DNA of 64,000 nucleotides from OMPR01 sp965183835 (GTDB lineage: Bacteria > Pseudomonadota > Alphaproteobacteria > Rhodobacterales > Rhodobacteraceae). Below are positions 52,839 to 62,802 of the stretch, in pieces (the first letter of the stretch is position 1; every line of letters starts with the position of its first letter). The DNA is taken from assembly GCA_965183835.1 (NCBI GenBank), contig CBCYME010000004.1, forward strand, positions 124,001-188,000, given 5' to 3'. Under the pieces are notes generated by a model, which worked only from the letters and a program-made list of their open reading frames with translations, was not told the origin of the DNA and made no database searches. The position numbers were made by a program, and so were the translations under genes.

Positions 52839-54434
52839 ATGGCTCCCAAAGTTCTCGTATCCGACAAGCTCAGCGAAACCGCCGTTCAGATTTTCCGCGA
52901 TCGCGGCATCGACGTTGATTTCCAGCCCGACCTGGGCAAAGACAAAGACAAGCTGGCCGAAGTGATTGGTCAGTACGACGGTCTGGCGATCCGGTCGGCG
53001 ACCAAAGTGACCGAAAAGATCCTTGCGGCTGCGGATAACCTCAAGGTCATCGCCCGGGCCGGTATCGGCACCGACAACATCGACAAAGATGCGGCGTCGA
53101 AAAAGGGTGTGATCGTGATGAACACGCCGTTCGGCAACATGATCACCACCGCCGAACACGCCATTGCGATGATGTTTGCCGTGGCACGCCAGATCCCCGA
53201 AGCCAGCGAATCCACCCATGCCGGCAAATGGGAAAAGTCCAAATTTATGGGCACCGAGCTAACCAATAAAACGCTGGGCGTCATTGGCGCGGGTAACATT
53301 GGTGGCATCGTGTGCGACCGGGCGCGTGGGCTGAAAATGAAGGTTGTCGCCTTTGACCCTTATCTGGGCGAAGAAAAAGCCGCCAAAATGGGTGTCGAAA
53401 AGGTTGAGCTTGACGAACTGCTGGCACGCGCTGATTTCATCACGCTGCACGTGCCGTTCACCGACGCGACCGCCAATATCTTGAGCCGTGAAAACCTGGC
53501 CAAAACCAAAAAAGGTGTGCGGATCATCAACTGTGCCCGTGGTGGTCTGGTCGACGAAGAAGCGCTGGCGGATATGCTGAATTCGGGTCACGTTGCGGGC
53601 GCGGCCTTTGACGTATTCGCGGTTGAGCCTGCCAAAGAGAACGCATTGTTCAACCTGCCCAACGTGGTCTGCACCCCGCACTTGGGCGCTGCAACATCCG
53701 AGGCGCAGGAAAACGTTGCCCTGCAGGTGGCCGAGCAGATGTCGAACTATCTGCTGACCGGTGCCGTAGAAAACGCGCTGAACATGCCATCTGTCACTGC
53801 CGAAGAGGCGATGGTGATGGGCCCTTGGATTGATCTTGCGGGTCATTTGGGCAGCTTTACCGGTCAGATGACCGATGAGCCGATCAAAGCGATCAATATC
53901 CTGTATGACGGTGTCGCGGCTGAGATGAACCTTGCGGCGCTGAACTGTGCAGTGGTTGCGGGCATCATGAAGCGGGCGAATCCTGACGTGAACATGGTCT
54001 CGGCCCCTGTTGTCGCCCGTGAACGCGGCATTCAGATCTCAACCACCAATCAGGACAAATCTGGCGCGTTCGAAGGCTATATCAAAGTGACCGTTGTGAC
54101 CGACAAGCGCGAGCGCTCGGTTGGTGGGACTGTGTTCAGCGATGGCAAGCCTCGCTTTATCCAGATCAAAGGCATCAATATCGATGCCGAAATCGGTGCG
54201 CATATGCTCTATACCACCAACGAAGACGTGCCGGGCATCATCGGCACCTTGGGTGAAACCATGGGCGCCAACAACGTCAACATCGCGAACTTTACCCTTG
54301 GTCGTGCGGGGGCCGGTGGCGAGGCGATTGCATTGCTGTATGTGGACGAAGCTGTTCCCGCTGAGGCGCGCGCCAAGCTGGCGGAAACGGGTTTGTTTAC
54401 CCAAGTTAAGCCGCTCGCCTTCGACGTTGCCTGA
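52839..54434 (+). CDS. serA: D-3-phosphoglycerate dehydrogenase
   Basis: This 531-residue enzyme has an NAD domain (GAGNIGGIV), catalytic R/E/H (INCARGGLVDE, HLGAA) in the first 310 residues, then an intervening domain and a C-terminal ACT domain (VPGIIGTLGETMG). This is the long type regulated by serine. It starts the serine pathway. A strong terminator follows. Confidence 0.96.
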   Translation: MAPKVLVSDKLSETAVQIFRDRGIDVDFQPDLGKDKDKLAEVIGQYDGLAIRSATKVTEKILAAADNLKVIARAGIGTDNIDKDAASKKGVIVMNTPFGNMITTAEHAIAMMFAVARQIPEASESTHAGKWEKSKFMGTELTNKTLGVIGAGNIGGIVCDRARGLKMKVVAFDPYLGEEKAAKMGVEKVELDELLARADFITLHVPFTDATANILSRENLAKTKKGVRIINCARGGLVDEEALADMLNSGHVAGAAFDVFAVEPAKENALFNLPNVVCTPHLGAATSEAQENVALQVAEQMSNYLLTGAVENALNMPSVTAEEAMVMGPWIDLAGHLGSFTGQMTDEPIKAINILYDGVAAEMNLAALNCAVVAGIMKRANPDVNMVSAPVVARERGIQISTTNQDKSGAFEGYIKVTVVTDKRERSVGGTVFSDGKPRFIQIKGINIDAEIGAHMLYTTNEDVPGIIGTLGETMGANNVNIANFTLGRAGAGGEAIALLYVDEAVPAEARAKLAETGLFTQVKPLAFDVA

Positions 54435-54470
54435 TCTGCGTGGCATAAACTAAACATCGCAACAAAATTT

Positions 54471-54503
54471 GACACCCGCGCATGATTTGCGCGGGTGTCT
54501 TTG
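54471..54503 (+). terminator. Intrinsic terminator of serC-serA
   Basis: GACACCCGCGC and GCGCGGGTGTC form a perfect 11-bp stem with a 7-base loop, followed by TTTGTTT. Confidence 0.88.
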
Positions 54504-54556
54504 TTTGGGGCTGCTTAAGGTGCGCCCTGACGGCACTTTTCAACACGAGGCTTGCT

Positions 54557-55291
54557 ATGACGACTCCGATTTATGCCATTGGTGATATCCATGGTCAGCT
54601 GGATATGCTGGAAACGGCCCTGACCCGGATCGAGGCGGACGGGGGCCGGGATGCACGTGTTGTGTTCCTGGGCGACTATACCGACCGGGGTCCTGACAGC
54701 GCTGGTGTGTTGGACCTGTTGATCCAAGGGCAAGCCGAGGGGCGCGATTGGATTACGATCAAGGGCAATCACGACCGGATGTTTTCCCTGTTCATGCAAG
54801 ACTACCCGATGAATGATGAGCGGCTTTTGGTGGGCTATCATTGGTTGCACGAGCGGATCGGGGGCATTGAAACGCTGGCGTCTTATGGGGTCGAGGTGCC
54901 CGAACGCACCCGAATTTATGAGGTCCACGCCGCTGCGCGCGCCGCAGTGCCACAGGCGCATATCGACTTTCTTGCGGGGTTGCAGGTGACACATCAGCAA
55001 GGGGATCTGCTGTTTGTACATGCGGGCATTCGCCCCGAAATCCCGCTGAGCGCACAGACCGAAGATGATTTGATCTGGATTCGCGACAGTTTCCATAAAT
55101 ACACCGCCCCGCACCCCTATCTGGTGGTGCATGGCCACACCCCGGTAAAGGCAGCCACGCATTACGGAAACCGGATCAATCTGGATGCGGGTGCCGGGTA
55201 TGGCCAGCCGCTGGTCACAGCTGTGTTTGAGGGGGACGCCTGTTGGCAATTGACCGATCAGGGGCGTGTGCCGCTTACTCCCGACGAATAA
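54557..55291 (+). CDS. Calcineurin-like metallophosphoesterase (Ser/Thr phosphatase type)
   Basis: From the ATG at 54557 it is 244 residues with the PPP-type motifs GDIHG, GDYTDRG, KGNHD and, near the end, HGHTP (D, H, N metal ligands). It resembles small bacterial Ser/Thr or symmetric-tetraphosphate phosphatases. Its end overlaps the convergent gene by 17 bases. Confidence 0.88.
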   Translation: MTTPIYAIGDIHGQLDMLETALTRIEADGGRDARVVFLGDYTDRGPDSAGVLDLLIQGQAEGRDWITIKGNHDRMFSLFMQDYPMNDERLLVGYHWLHERIGGIETLASYGVEVPERTRIYEVHAAARAAVPQAHIDFLAGLQVTHQQGDLLFVHAGIRPEIPLSAQTEDDLIWIRDSFHKYTAPHPYLVVHGHTPVKAATHYGNRINLDAGAGYGQPLVTAVFEGDACWQLTDQGRVPLTPDE

Positions 55292-57180
55292 TGCCGGTGA
55301 TCGCGGCGGCACCAACCGCCGTGACGATCCACCCCAAAACTGACAAGAACCAACGGGCCCACCACAACCGCGACCCCCATGGGCCGCGTGTGGTTGAGGG
55401 GGCCCAAGCCGCCTCTTGCCCGATGGTCACAATCGGCACGACAACGTCAAATCCATAGGCGAGCGCCGAAAACGTCTCGTAATCGCGGCCTTTGCCATTG
55501 GTATCAGACCACTCTTTCGCAGGGTTCTGTACCAGAGGGTCTTCGGCCAAGGCCTGCCACGCTTGGGTGGATAAGATCACATCGGAATTTGGTGCAAAGT
55601 CGCCCGCATCCCATGCCAGATGGGCCAAAGCAGACGCGGTGATCCACAGAAATGCCAAGACCCAAAGTACCCTAAAGGGACGGTATCCATAGCCAACCAG
55701 CAAGCGCGGCAACCAATCCTGTAAATGCAACACAGCAATCCGGGCTCGGATATTGCCATTTTGCCAGAAGATTTCCTCTCTAAATCCGGCCTGTGCATTG
55801 GCGACTTGCCACGGGTTATTTTGGTTTTCGCCTTTGTTTACGGGATGCAAAAGCTCGAACTTCTGTTTCAATCGCTTGAAATTCTCAGGATCAAATTCCG
55901 GCTCTTGTTCCGCTGAGTTTTTTATCTGTGCGAAGGTTTCTTGAGAATAGTTACGACTATGTCTTGCAATAGCTTGTCCCAAGCGTCGGGTGCTGCGCAA
56001 AATTTGTCGCTCAAACTTTCGATGCACGGTTTCCTTAGCGATCAGAACCTCTCGCCGATCTGCTGAGTGGCCCATCTCTCCATAGATTTGAGCAAGCTGT
56101 TCATAGGGATGCGGGCTGAATGTCCTCTTTCCAAACGGGCCTCTACGCATCCAGTTCAAACGCGCTTTGACCTCGGTAAAGCCGGAAATGCGACCATAGG
56201 TAAAACCGTCCAACGCATACGAACTTGTATTGCCCCAACTTTCAACATCATCAACCAAATCCGTTGCCCGCGCGCCAATGAGCGAGACGTGTCTGTCAAT
56301 CGATTCGATGTCTCTCCAAAAGAAAGAGCCACAAGACATACCTTGGGCCACCAAGGCATGTTTACCCAAATTTGAAATTTTAGCTGTTTGAAAGTTGAGC
56401 TGACCTTCTATCGTCGCACCCAAAAAAGTCACTTCACCCAATGACTGAAAACCATCATTAAGATGTACATTGCCTGCGATTTTGGCATCCTGAACATTTA
56501 TTGTGAACTTAGCAGGGTTTTCTAGATGTGCGCCTGAACACTCTAAACTACCACCAATTTCGGCACCTGCCAGCGAGATCTCACCCACCGATTGAAACCC
56601 ATCGCAAAGAAAAACATCCTCCAAAACCGTGGCACCCTGAGCCATGAGAGCATCACCTTCGGGGTTATTTAGTCGCGCACCAGAACAATTCAGCTGTCCG
56701 CCAATTCTTGCGCCTGCGACGGAAACCTCACCTGGACGCTGTAAACCCCTTTTTCAGAAGCACGCTTCCCTGAATTTTAGCATCCTGTGCTATCATCCTG
56801 GTAATCTGGCTGCCGCTGAGGTTGAGCACCTCAAACCCTGCGTTCATGGCGTCAATGCAGTCACCGAAATGACACGCCGCTAATGTGGTCGTACCACGCG
56901 CAGTGATGAACTGGAGGTCCAATTCACCAACGATATATGCGCCGTGCAGTTCGACTCCCAAAATATGCGTCGGCCAATCCCTACATCCCCCCATAATCAC
57001 ATAACGCAGCACCTGTGCATGGACGGTTGTTGCCGGGGATTGGGCCAGTGGTCGTTTTCCACCGTTCAACACAGTAGGATTGCCAGCCTTGCAATTGCGC
57101 AGCAGTTCTTCGTCGCCGGGGCTTAATTCACCTGCTTCGCGCGCCGCCTCAACATCAGCATAAGTAGAAATAGAACGCAT
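55275..57180 (-). pseudogene. Beta-helix (pentapeptide-like) membrane protein, split by one extra base
   Basis: The first frame from the ATG at 57180 (MRSISTYADVEAAREAGELSP) runs to a stop near 56728. In the next frame the sense continues without a Met through QRPGEVSVAGARIGG into an open frame ending at 55275. Removing one A at TTTACAGC near 56747 restores GFQRPGEVSVAG, matching the later repeat GFQSVGEISLAG. The protein has repeated G-x-I-x-G-x-L turns, a charged helical part (about 200-330 of the second segment) and two C-terminal membrane helices flanking a long loop ending WGSRLWWARWFLSVLGW. I do not know its function; the C-terminal layout has a channel-like or signalling flavour. Confidence 0.7.
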
Positions 57181-57249
57181 CAAAATAACTCTCCCCAAGG
57201 GGGAGTATGTTTAGGTTTGATGCGCGTTGGCGTCAATGTGAGTTGCGGC

Positions 57250-58293
57250 TCAAGTCCAGTCCAGAACGACCTTGCCGCTTTGACCGGATTTCATGGCGGC
57301 AAATCCGGCCTCGAACTGATCCACGGGAAAGCGGTGGGTTATCACCGGGCTGACGTCCAATCCGTTTTGCAGCATGGCAATCATCTTGTACCACGTCTCA
57401 AAGATTTCGCGCCCATAGACGCCTTTGATGGTGATGGCTTTGAATACGATGCGGCTCCAATCCACGGGGGATTTTCCCGGGGGAATGCCGAGCAGCGCAA
57501 TGCGTCCGCCCATGACCAGCGCCTCGACCATCTGATCCATTGCGGTCTGATTGCCGGACATTTCCAGCCCCACATCAAACCCTTGGGACATGCCCAATTC
57601 ATGGATCACATCGTTCAGATCCTCGGTCGCGACATTCACTGGGCGTACATTCGCGACCCGTTCAGCCAGCGCCAATCGTTCGGGATTCACATCGGTGATC
57701 GCCACATGCCGCGCGCCCACGTGTCGCGCCACGGCGGCGGCCATAATTCCAATGGGGCCCGCGCCGGTGATCAGAACATCCTCGCCCACCAAATCAAAGC
57801 TGAGCGCGGTGTGAACGGCGTTGCCCAAGGGATCCAGAATGGCGCCGATGTCGTCGGAAATCTCGTCGGGCAAGGGCACCACATTAAAGGCAGGTAGGCG
57901 GAGGTATTGGGCAAACGCGCCCTGTTCGTTGACGCCGATGCCACGGGTTTCCGGGTCCAGATGGAACTTACCCGCGCGGCTTTGACGCGAGTGTTTTCCA
58001 ATCAGGTGCCCCTCGCCAGAGCACCGCTGACCGACCTTGAGGTCATCAACATTGCGACCGGTTTCGACAATGACCCCGGCGAATTCATGGCCGGTGATCA
58101 TCGGGGTTGGGACGGTTTTTGCTGCCCATTCATCCCAGTTCCAGATATGCACATCGGTGCCACAGATTCCGGTTTTGTTGATCTTGATCAGCACGTCATC
58201 TGGCCCAATTTCAGGAACCGGCGCGCGCACGGCCCAAAGCCCCTCACGTGGGTGGGTTTTCTCGAGCGCTTTCATCGTGTTGGGCAGCGTCAT
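57250..58293 (-). CDS. tdh: L-threonine 3-dehydrogenase
   Basis: This 347-residue medium-chain dehydrogenase has the catalytic zinc ligands in GICGTDVHIWNWDEW and GHEFAG, and the NAD motif GAGPIGIMAA. It oxidises threonine to 2-amino-3-ketobutyrate, which kbl cleaves. The structural zinc segment lacks the usual four Cys (KHSRQSRAGKFHLDP), as discussed under findings. It overlaps the kbl stop by 4 bases. Confidence 0.93.
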   Translation of the reverse strand: MTLPNTMKALEKTHPREGLWAVRAPVPEIGPDDVLIKINKTGICGTDVHIWNWDEWAAKTVPTPMITGHEFAGVIVETGRNVDDLKVGQRCSGEGHLIGKHSRQSRAGKFHLDPETRGIGVNEQGAFAQYLRLPAFNVVPLPDEISDDIGAILDPLGNAVHTALSFDLVGEDVLITGAGPIGIMAAAVARHVGARHVAITDVNPERLALAERVANVRPVNVATEDLNDVIHELGMSQGFDVGLEMSGNQTAMDQMVEALVMGGRIALLGIPPGKSPVDWSRIVFKAITIKGVYGREIFETWYKMIAMLQNGLDVSPVITHRFPVDQFEAGFAAMKSGQSGKVVLDWT

Positions 58294-59477
58294 GACAGAA
58301 TCCCCAAATCGCGACCCACTTTGCCAAAGGCAGTCAGAGCGCGGTCCAGATCATCGCGGGTCAGAGCGGCATTCATCTGGGTGCGAATGCGGGCTTGTCC
58401 GCGCGGCACGACGGGAAAGAAGAACCCTGAAACATAAACGCCTTCGTCAAACAGGCGGGCGGCCATATCCTGTGCCAGCTGCGCCTCGCCCAGCATGACG
58501 GGCACGATGGGGTGTTCACCGGGCAACAGGGTAAAGCCGAGGTTCTCCAAACCTGCGCGCCAATAGCGGGTGTTTTCAAACAGTTGCTGGCGCAGGGCGG
58601 TGCCCTGTTCGACCAATCGGATCGCTTTGAGGCCTGCGGCCACAATCGCTGGCGGCAGCGAATTTGAGAAAAGGTAGGGCCGCGCCCGCTGCCGCAAAAG
58701 ATCAATGACCGGCTGCGGCCCTGCGATGTAGCCGCCGATGGCTCCCCCAAGTGCTTTGCCCAAGGTGCCCGTCAGAATATCGACATCCACGTCAAAGTGA
58801 TCCGGCGTGCCTGCTCCGTTTGGACCCATGAAGCCGGTGGCGTGGCAATCATCGACCATCACAACGGCGTCGTATTTGTCGGCCAAGGCGCGGATTTCCG
58901 GCAGTTTGGCCAGATAGCCATCCATCGAAAAGACGCCATCGGTTGCGATCATGATGTGGCGCGCGCCATCTTCCCGGGCTTGTTTCAACCAAGCCTCGAG
59001 ATCATTCATGTCGTTGTTGAGATAACGATAGCGTTTGGCTTTGCATAGGCGGACCCCATCGATAATCGAGGCGTGGTTCAGGCTGTCCGAGATAATCGCA
59101 TCTTCGGGACCCAGCAGGGGTTCGAACAAGCCGCCATTGGCATCGAAGCAGGCGGCAAACAGGATGGCGTCATCCTTGTGTAGGAAGGTGGCTAACCGCT
59201 GTTCCAACTCGCGATGAATATCTTGGGTGCCGCAGATGAACCGGACTGAGGCCATGCCGAACCCTTTGTCGCCCATTGCGTCCTTGGCGGCAGAAATCAG
59301 GTCAGGATGATCCGCCAGACCCAGATAGTTGTTGGCGCACAGATTGATGACCTGGCGATCCCCAACGGTGATCTCGCCCCCCTGCGGGGAGGTGATCATG
59401 CGTTCGCGTTTGGTCATTCCTTCGGCGTCAATCTGCGCCAAGGTTTCTGCGATCTGAGACAAGAATGATTCTGACAT
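58290..59477 (-). CDS. kbl: Glycine C-acetyltransferase (2-amino-3-ketobutyrate CoA ligase)
   Basis: This 395-residue alpha-oxoamine synthase has NNYLGLADHP, DDCHATGFMGPNGAGTPDHF and the PLP Lys in TGTLGKALGGA. It splits 2-amino-3-ketobutyrate with CoA to glycine and acetyl-CoA. It is first in the kbl-tdh operon. Confidence 0.96.
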   Translation of the reverse strand: MSESFLSQIAETLAQIDAEGMTKRERMITSPQGGEITVGDRQVINLCANNYLGLADHPDLISAAKDAMGDKGFGMASVRFICGTQDIHRELEQRLATFLHKDDAILFAACFDANGGLFEPLLGPEDAIISDSLNHASIIDGVRLCKAKRYRYLNNDMNDLEAWLKQAREDGARHIMIATDGVFSMDGYLAKLPEIRALADKYDAVVMVDDCHATGFMGPNGAGTPDHFDVDVDILTGTLGKALGGAIGGYIAGPQPVIDLLRQRARPYLFSNSLPPAIVAAGLKAIRLVEQGTALRQQLFENTRYWRAGLENLGFTLLPGEHPIVPVMLGEAQLAQDMAARLFDEGVYVSGFFFPVVPRGQARIRTQMNAALTRDDLDRALTAFGKVGRDLGILS

Positions 59478-59490
59478 AACGCCCTCCGTT

Positions 59491-59505
59491 TGCTAGTGTC
59501 TAGCA
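59491..59505. promoter_or_regulatory. Palindrome in the kbl promoter region
   Basis: TGCTAG-TGT-CTAGCA is a perfect 6+3+6 inverted repeat 14 bases upstream of the kbl start, and GGAT-TTAT-ATCC lies just beyond. It is a candidate operator for control by threonine or another amino acid. Confidence 0.4.
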
Positions 59506-59612
59506 TAGCGGATATAAATCCGAAATACAGGAATGCAAGATCACGGAAAAAATTCCACCAAGACGGACGCAGTGGTGGAGTTTCCGGAATTGAACGGGGG
59601 GAGCGGGTTTTG

Positions 59613-61181
59613 TTACCCCCGGATCAGGGTACGCACCTCGTACCCGCGCAGAGAGGGGCGCGCCGTGGGGCCATAGCCATAGTCCTGTTTGTTGAGGTCT
59701 GGCATCAACGACAGGATTTCATCGCGTGTTTCGGGGTCGAACGCCTCAACACTCTGATCGCCGGGGTGGTAGCTTTCGCTTTCCAAGCCGTTTCCGCAAA
59801 TCACCTCGTGCCGGTCAAACAGAACGTGGACATAGGTGATGGGTTTGCCGTCGGCGCAACGGCGGATCGAGCGGTCGTTGACCAGATGCTTGGCCTGAAC
59901 CAGAACCTCGGGCGAGCCGAACATCATTTCCGACAGGGCGGATGACAGCAGCACCCGGTGGTTGGGAGAGAGCGCGATTGTATCGTGATCCCCCAAAGCC
60001 CCGCGTTTGAACAGAATCGGGGCATCTGGCCCTTCGGCAAGACGTGTTGTCTGGCCAATCCAGCGGACCGGTTGCGGCCCGTGATCCCGTGTCATGACCT
60101 GTGTGCCGGGGATCAGGGTTTCGACGCTTTGACGCCCGGTGAGCGTGTCGATCAGCGTTCCGGCGACAAAGCAGGCGATAGTGTTGACCGTGACAAAGGC
60201 GGTGTCGGTGTTGCCGTCGGAATCTTCTACCTGATAGGAAAAGACGTTAGAGCCCTCGTCCCCGTCAGTCTCGATCGTGAAAGACCCATCAGCGTTCAGT
60301 GTGATTTCTTCGCCTGAGGCGAGCGTGACCGTATCGCCAACAGACACATCGCGCCCATTGATCATTGTGATGGTCAATGTCCCGGAATTGGCGCTGGCAT
60401 CATTGTCTAAGACATCTAGATTGGCTTGGCCATCAGCGGTGATGTCGACTGTATCAGCATCGGCAATCAGGGCGGTCTGGACTGAATCCCCGGCGATCAA
60501 CAGGTTTGAGTCGTAACTGGAATCGCCCGCATCGGCGATGGCGATCTTGATCGTGTTAACCTCGCCCGGGGTGACCGGCGCTTTGAGGGTTAGCGTGACG
60601 GTCAGCCCGTCCATTTCAGTATTGGCGACTTCGGCGTTGGCTGGGTTGTCGATGTAGAGATTCGAATTGGTTTCGTCATTGATGTTGTTGATGGTGATAT
60701 CGCCATCCCCAACCATCAGTTCGGCCTTTTCCCCGTTGACGTAAATGCCAACCGCATCGTTAAATCCGGACCCGACGTATTCCAGATACTCCTCTGAGGA
60801 AAACGTGACCTGCATTGTCAGGGTGGATCCTTCGGGGATAAATTCGGCTTCGATGACCGCCGCGTCATAGGTAGTGGTGCCCGCCATTTCGTCCAGATCT
60901 GAATCGCCTTGTTGGCGCATGTTGGAGCTTGTCCAAGAGCGGACATTTGCGTCGCCAGAGCTGTTGGTGATGCTGCTGGCCCGTCCGGTCGACAGGATGA
61001 CACCGGTGTCGGAGGGCGTTACGTTGGGCGCAACCGTGTCCCCATCACTGTAAATCCCGGAGGCGGCATTGTGCCCGGTATAATCGGCAGAGACAATTTG
61101 GACCCCATTGCCAAACATAGCTTGGGCCATGTCGGTGGCAGAGGCACTGGTGTCGATAGGCAGTTCTGAAGCTGTTGGCAT
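59613..61181 (-). CDS. Hint-domain protein with choice-of-anchor and Ig-like domains
   Basis: This 522-residue acidic protein has no Sec signal. An N-terminal part (about 20-230; FSSEEYLEYVGSGFNDAVGIYVNG) looks like a choice-of-anchor L domain, then an Ig/cadherin-like repeat (about 240-335), then a Hint domain from C337 (ACFVAGTLIDTLTGRQ) to about 480 with the block ALSPNHRVLL. Such proteins are common in Roseobacters and are thought to be secreted by type I systems (inference). The Hint Cys at position 1 is present, so self-processing is possible. Confidence 0.85.
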   Translation of the reverse strand: MPTASELPIDTSASATDMAQAMFGNGVQIVSADYTGHNAASGIYSDGDTVAPNVTPSDTGVILSTGRASSITNSSGDANVRSWTSSNMRQQGDSDLDEMAGTTTYDAAVIEAEFIPEGSTLTMQVTFSSEEYLEYVGSGFNDAVGIYVNGEKAELMVGDGDITINNINDETNSNLYIDNPANAEVANTEMDGLTVTLTLKAPVTPGEVNTIKIAIADAGDSSYDSNLLIAGDSVQTALIADADTVDITADGQANLDVLDNDASANSGTLTITMINGRDVSVGDTVTLASGEEITLNADGSFTIETDGDEGSNVFSYQVEDSDGNTDTAFVTVNTIACFVAGTLIDTLTGRQSVETLIPGTQVMTRDHGPQPVRWIGQTTRLAEGPDAPILFKRGALGDHDTIALSPNHRVLLSSALSEMMFGSPEVLVQAKHLVNDRSIRRCADGKPITYVHVLFDRHEVICGNGLESESYHPGDQSVEAFDPETRDEILSLMPDLNKQDYGYGPTARPSLRGYEVRTLIRG

Positions 61182-61324
61182 AATTTAGTCCTGATCGTCT
61201 TACTGACTCTCGGGATATCGCCGGAAAGGTTCTCAATTCCTTTTCACCCATCAGGGATCTGTCTTGCATTTTAACCAATAGGCCCCGTTGACCGCTACCA
61301 CCTTGCCGCGCTAAGGCGGCGGAC

Positions 61325-61672
61325 ATGGAAAAGAAGAAAAAAACCTCGCGCCAGCAAGTCTATACTCTTGTCGTTCAAATTGGACGCAAAGAGGGTGATG
61401 GCCTGCCAGATGGTGCCTCGGGGGCGGCGCTGATGTGTTACGCCAGCGGCGTCGACGAAGCCGAAGCCGTGCGTGAAACCGTGGCGATTCTAAAGCAGGC
61501 GGACACCGCGCCGCTGGACGTTACCGGGTACGGCACATTGGCCGAGCGCGAAGCCGAAGGTCACGAGATTGGCGAAGGTGAACGTGAGCTGATGGACCGG
61601 GCGCTGGCTGAAAACTCGGTGATCGTCGCACAGATGACGCCGTTTTTTGACGATGGGACTCAGGAAGCGTAA
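61325..61672 (+). CDS. Small acidic protein of unknown function
   Basis: This 115-residue soluble protein has a basic N-terminus (KKKKTSRQQV) and an otherwise acidic body with many Glu. I do not recognise the family. It is divergent from the Hint gene and convergent with the channel gene. Confidence 0.7.
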   Translation: MEKKKKTSRQQVYTLVVQIGRKEGDGLPDGASGAALMCYASGVDEAEAVRETVAILKQADTAPLDVTGYGTLAEREAEGHEIGEGERELMDRALAENSVIVAQMTPFFDDGTQEA

Positions 61673-61678
61673 CGCGCC

Positions 61679-62734
61679 TTAGTTCCGCACCCCGAACCAT
61701 TTGCGATACAGATCATCGTAGACCCCGTTTTCACGGATCGAAAGCAGGGCTTGGTTGACTTCTTCGACCAGCGGAGAGCCGGTTGGGAAGGCGATGCCAT
61801 AGTTTTCGCGCAGGAAGATGGGCCCGATCATGCTGGCTTTGCCGTGCCCCTCGTGAGAGGCATAGTAAGACAGGATCGGGGCATCAAACACAACGGCGTC
61901 AATCTGGCCGTCTTCGAAGGCCTCGATAAGCAATGTGAGATTGTTGAAGGCTTGGTAATCGATTTCGCGTCGATCCAGAAACCCGGCAGCGGTTGAGCCT
62001 TGGGTTGTTCCGACGCGTTGCCCATACAGATCATTGATCGAATTCACAGAGCCTGAGATAGCATCCACTGTCATAACGGAGGTGATTTTAGCGGTGAAAA
62101 CCGAGACGACAAACAGCGATGAAATAACCAAAAGCACGCCAAACAGGCGCCCAAACGGGGTGCGGGGAACCCGTTCTTCGAACCCGCCATTCACCACCAG
62201 ATTCAGCGCCCACCAGAAGGAGGGGAACCAGGCTTCATTGGCGGGGCGGTCGAAATAGGGTTGGGCGCGGCGCTCAAAGACCCACATCAACATGCCACCG
62301 GTCATCAAGATAACAAAGGCAATGCCGATGGCGATGAACAGATCCCATGACAGCAGCGCGCGCACCAACGATGGGGTGCGGGACTGTTCGCCGGGGATCA
62401 TGATCTGCAGCCCGGATTCAAAAATCGGTTGGCTGAAATCCATCTGGGTTTCGCGGGCGGCGGTGATCGAAATATTGGCAATGGCCAGATCGACAGTGTC
62501 GTCTGCGACCTGCGATAGCATGTCCCCAAATTGCGCACTGCGGACGATCGAATAATCCCAGTTCAAGGCTTGCCCAAGTGCCGCCAAAAGCTCCATCGAG
62601 AAACCAGTTTCGGCCCCGTCCTCGGCCATGGAGAACGGAGGGCGGGTCACAGTTGATACAGTGAGTGTCTGTGCTGAGGCCATTTGTGCCAGCAACAAGA
62701 TATGCAGGCAAAGGCCGAAGAGTATTTTACGCAT
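61679..62734 (-). CDS. Bacterial ionotropic-glutamate-receptor-like channel
   Basis: This 351-residue protein has a signal peptide (about 1-22), then a bilobed solute-binding domain interrupted by a pore module. S1 (about 23-118) holds R94 in ARETQMDFS, the carboxylate-binding Arg of amino-acid receptors. Residues 130-152 and 196-214 are membrane helices around a re-entrant loop (WWALNLVVNGGFEERVPRT). S2 (about 225-351) has D284 in VFDAP. The order S1-TM1-P-TM2-S2 and the VFTAKITS stretch are those of GluR0-type receptors. There is no TVGYG potassium filter. An ABC binding protein would not contain these helices. Confidence 0.85.
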   Translation of the reverse strand: MRKILFGLCLHILLLAQMASAQTLTVSTVTRPPFSMAEDGAETGFSMELLAALGQALNWDYSIVRSAQFGDMLSQVADDTVDLAIANISITAARETQMDFSQPIFESGLQIMIPGEQSRTPSLVRALLSWDLFIAIGIAFVILMTGGMLMWVFERRAQPYFDRPANEAWFPSFWWALNLVVNGGFEERVPRTPFGRLFGVLLVISSLFVVSVFTAKITSVMTVDAISGSVNSINDLYGQRVGTTQGSTAAGFLDRREIDYQAFNNLTLLIEAFEDGQIDAVVFDAPILSYYASHEGHGKASMIGPIFLRENYGIAFPTGSPLVEEVNQALLSIRENGVYDDLYRKWFGVRN

Positions 62735-62802
62735 GAGTCGAGAGTGCCACCTTTGCGGCCCCCCTAGCGCGTTTCATAGGGGGCGGGCAAGTCTGGTATA
62801 CC

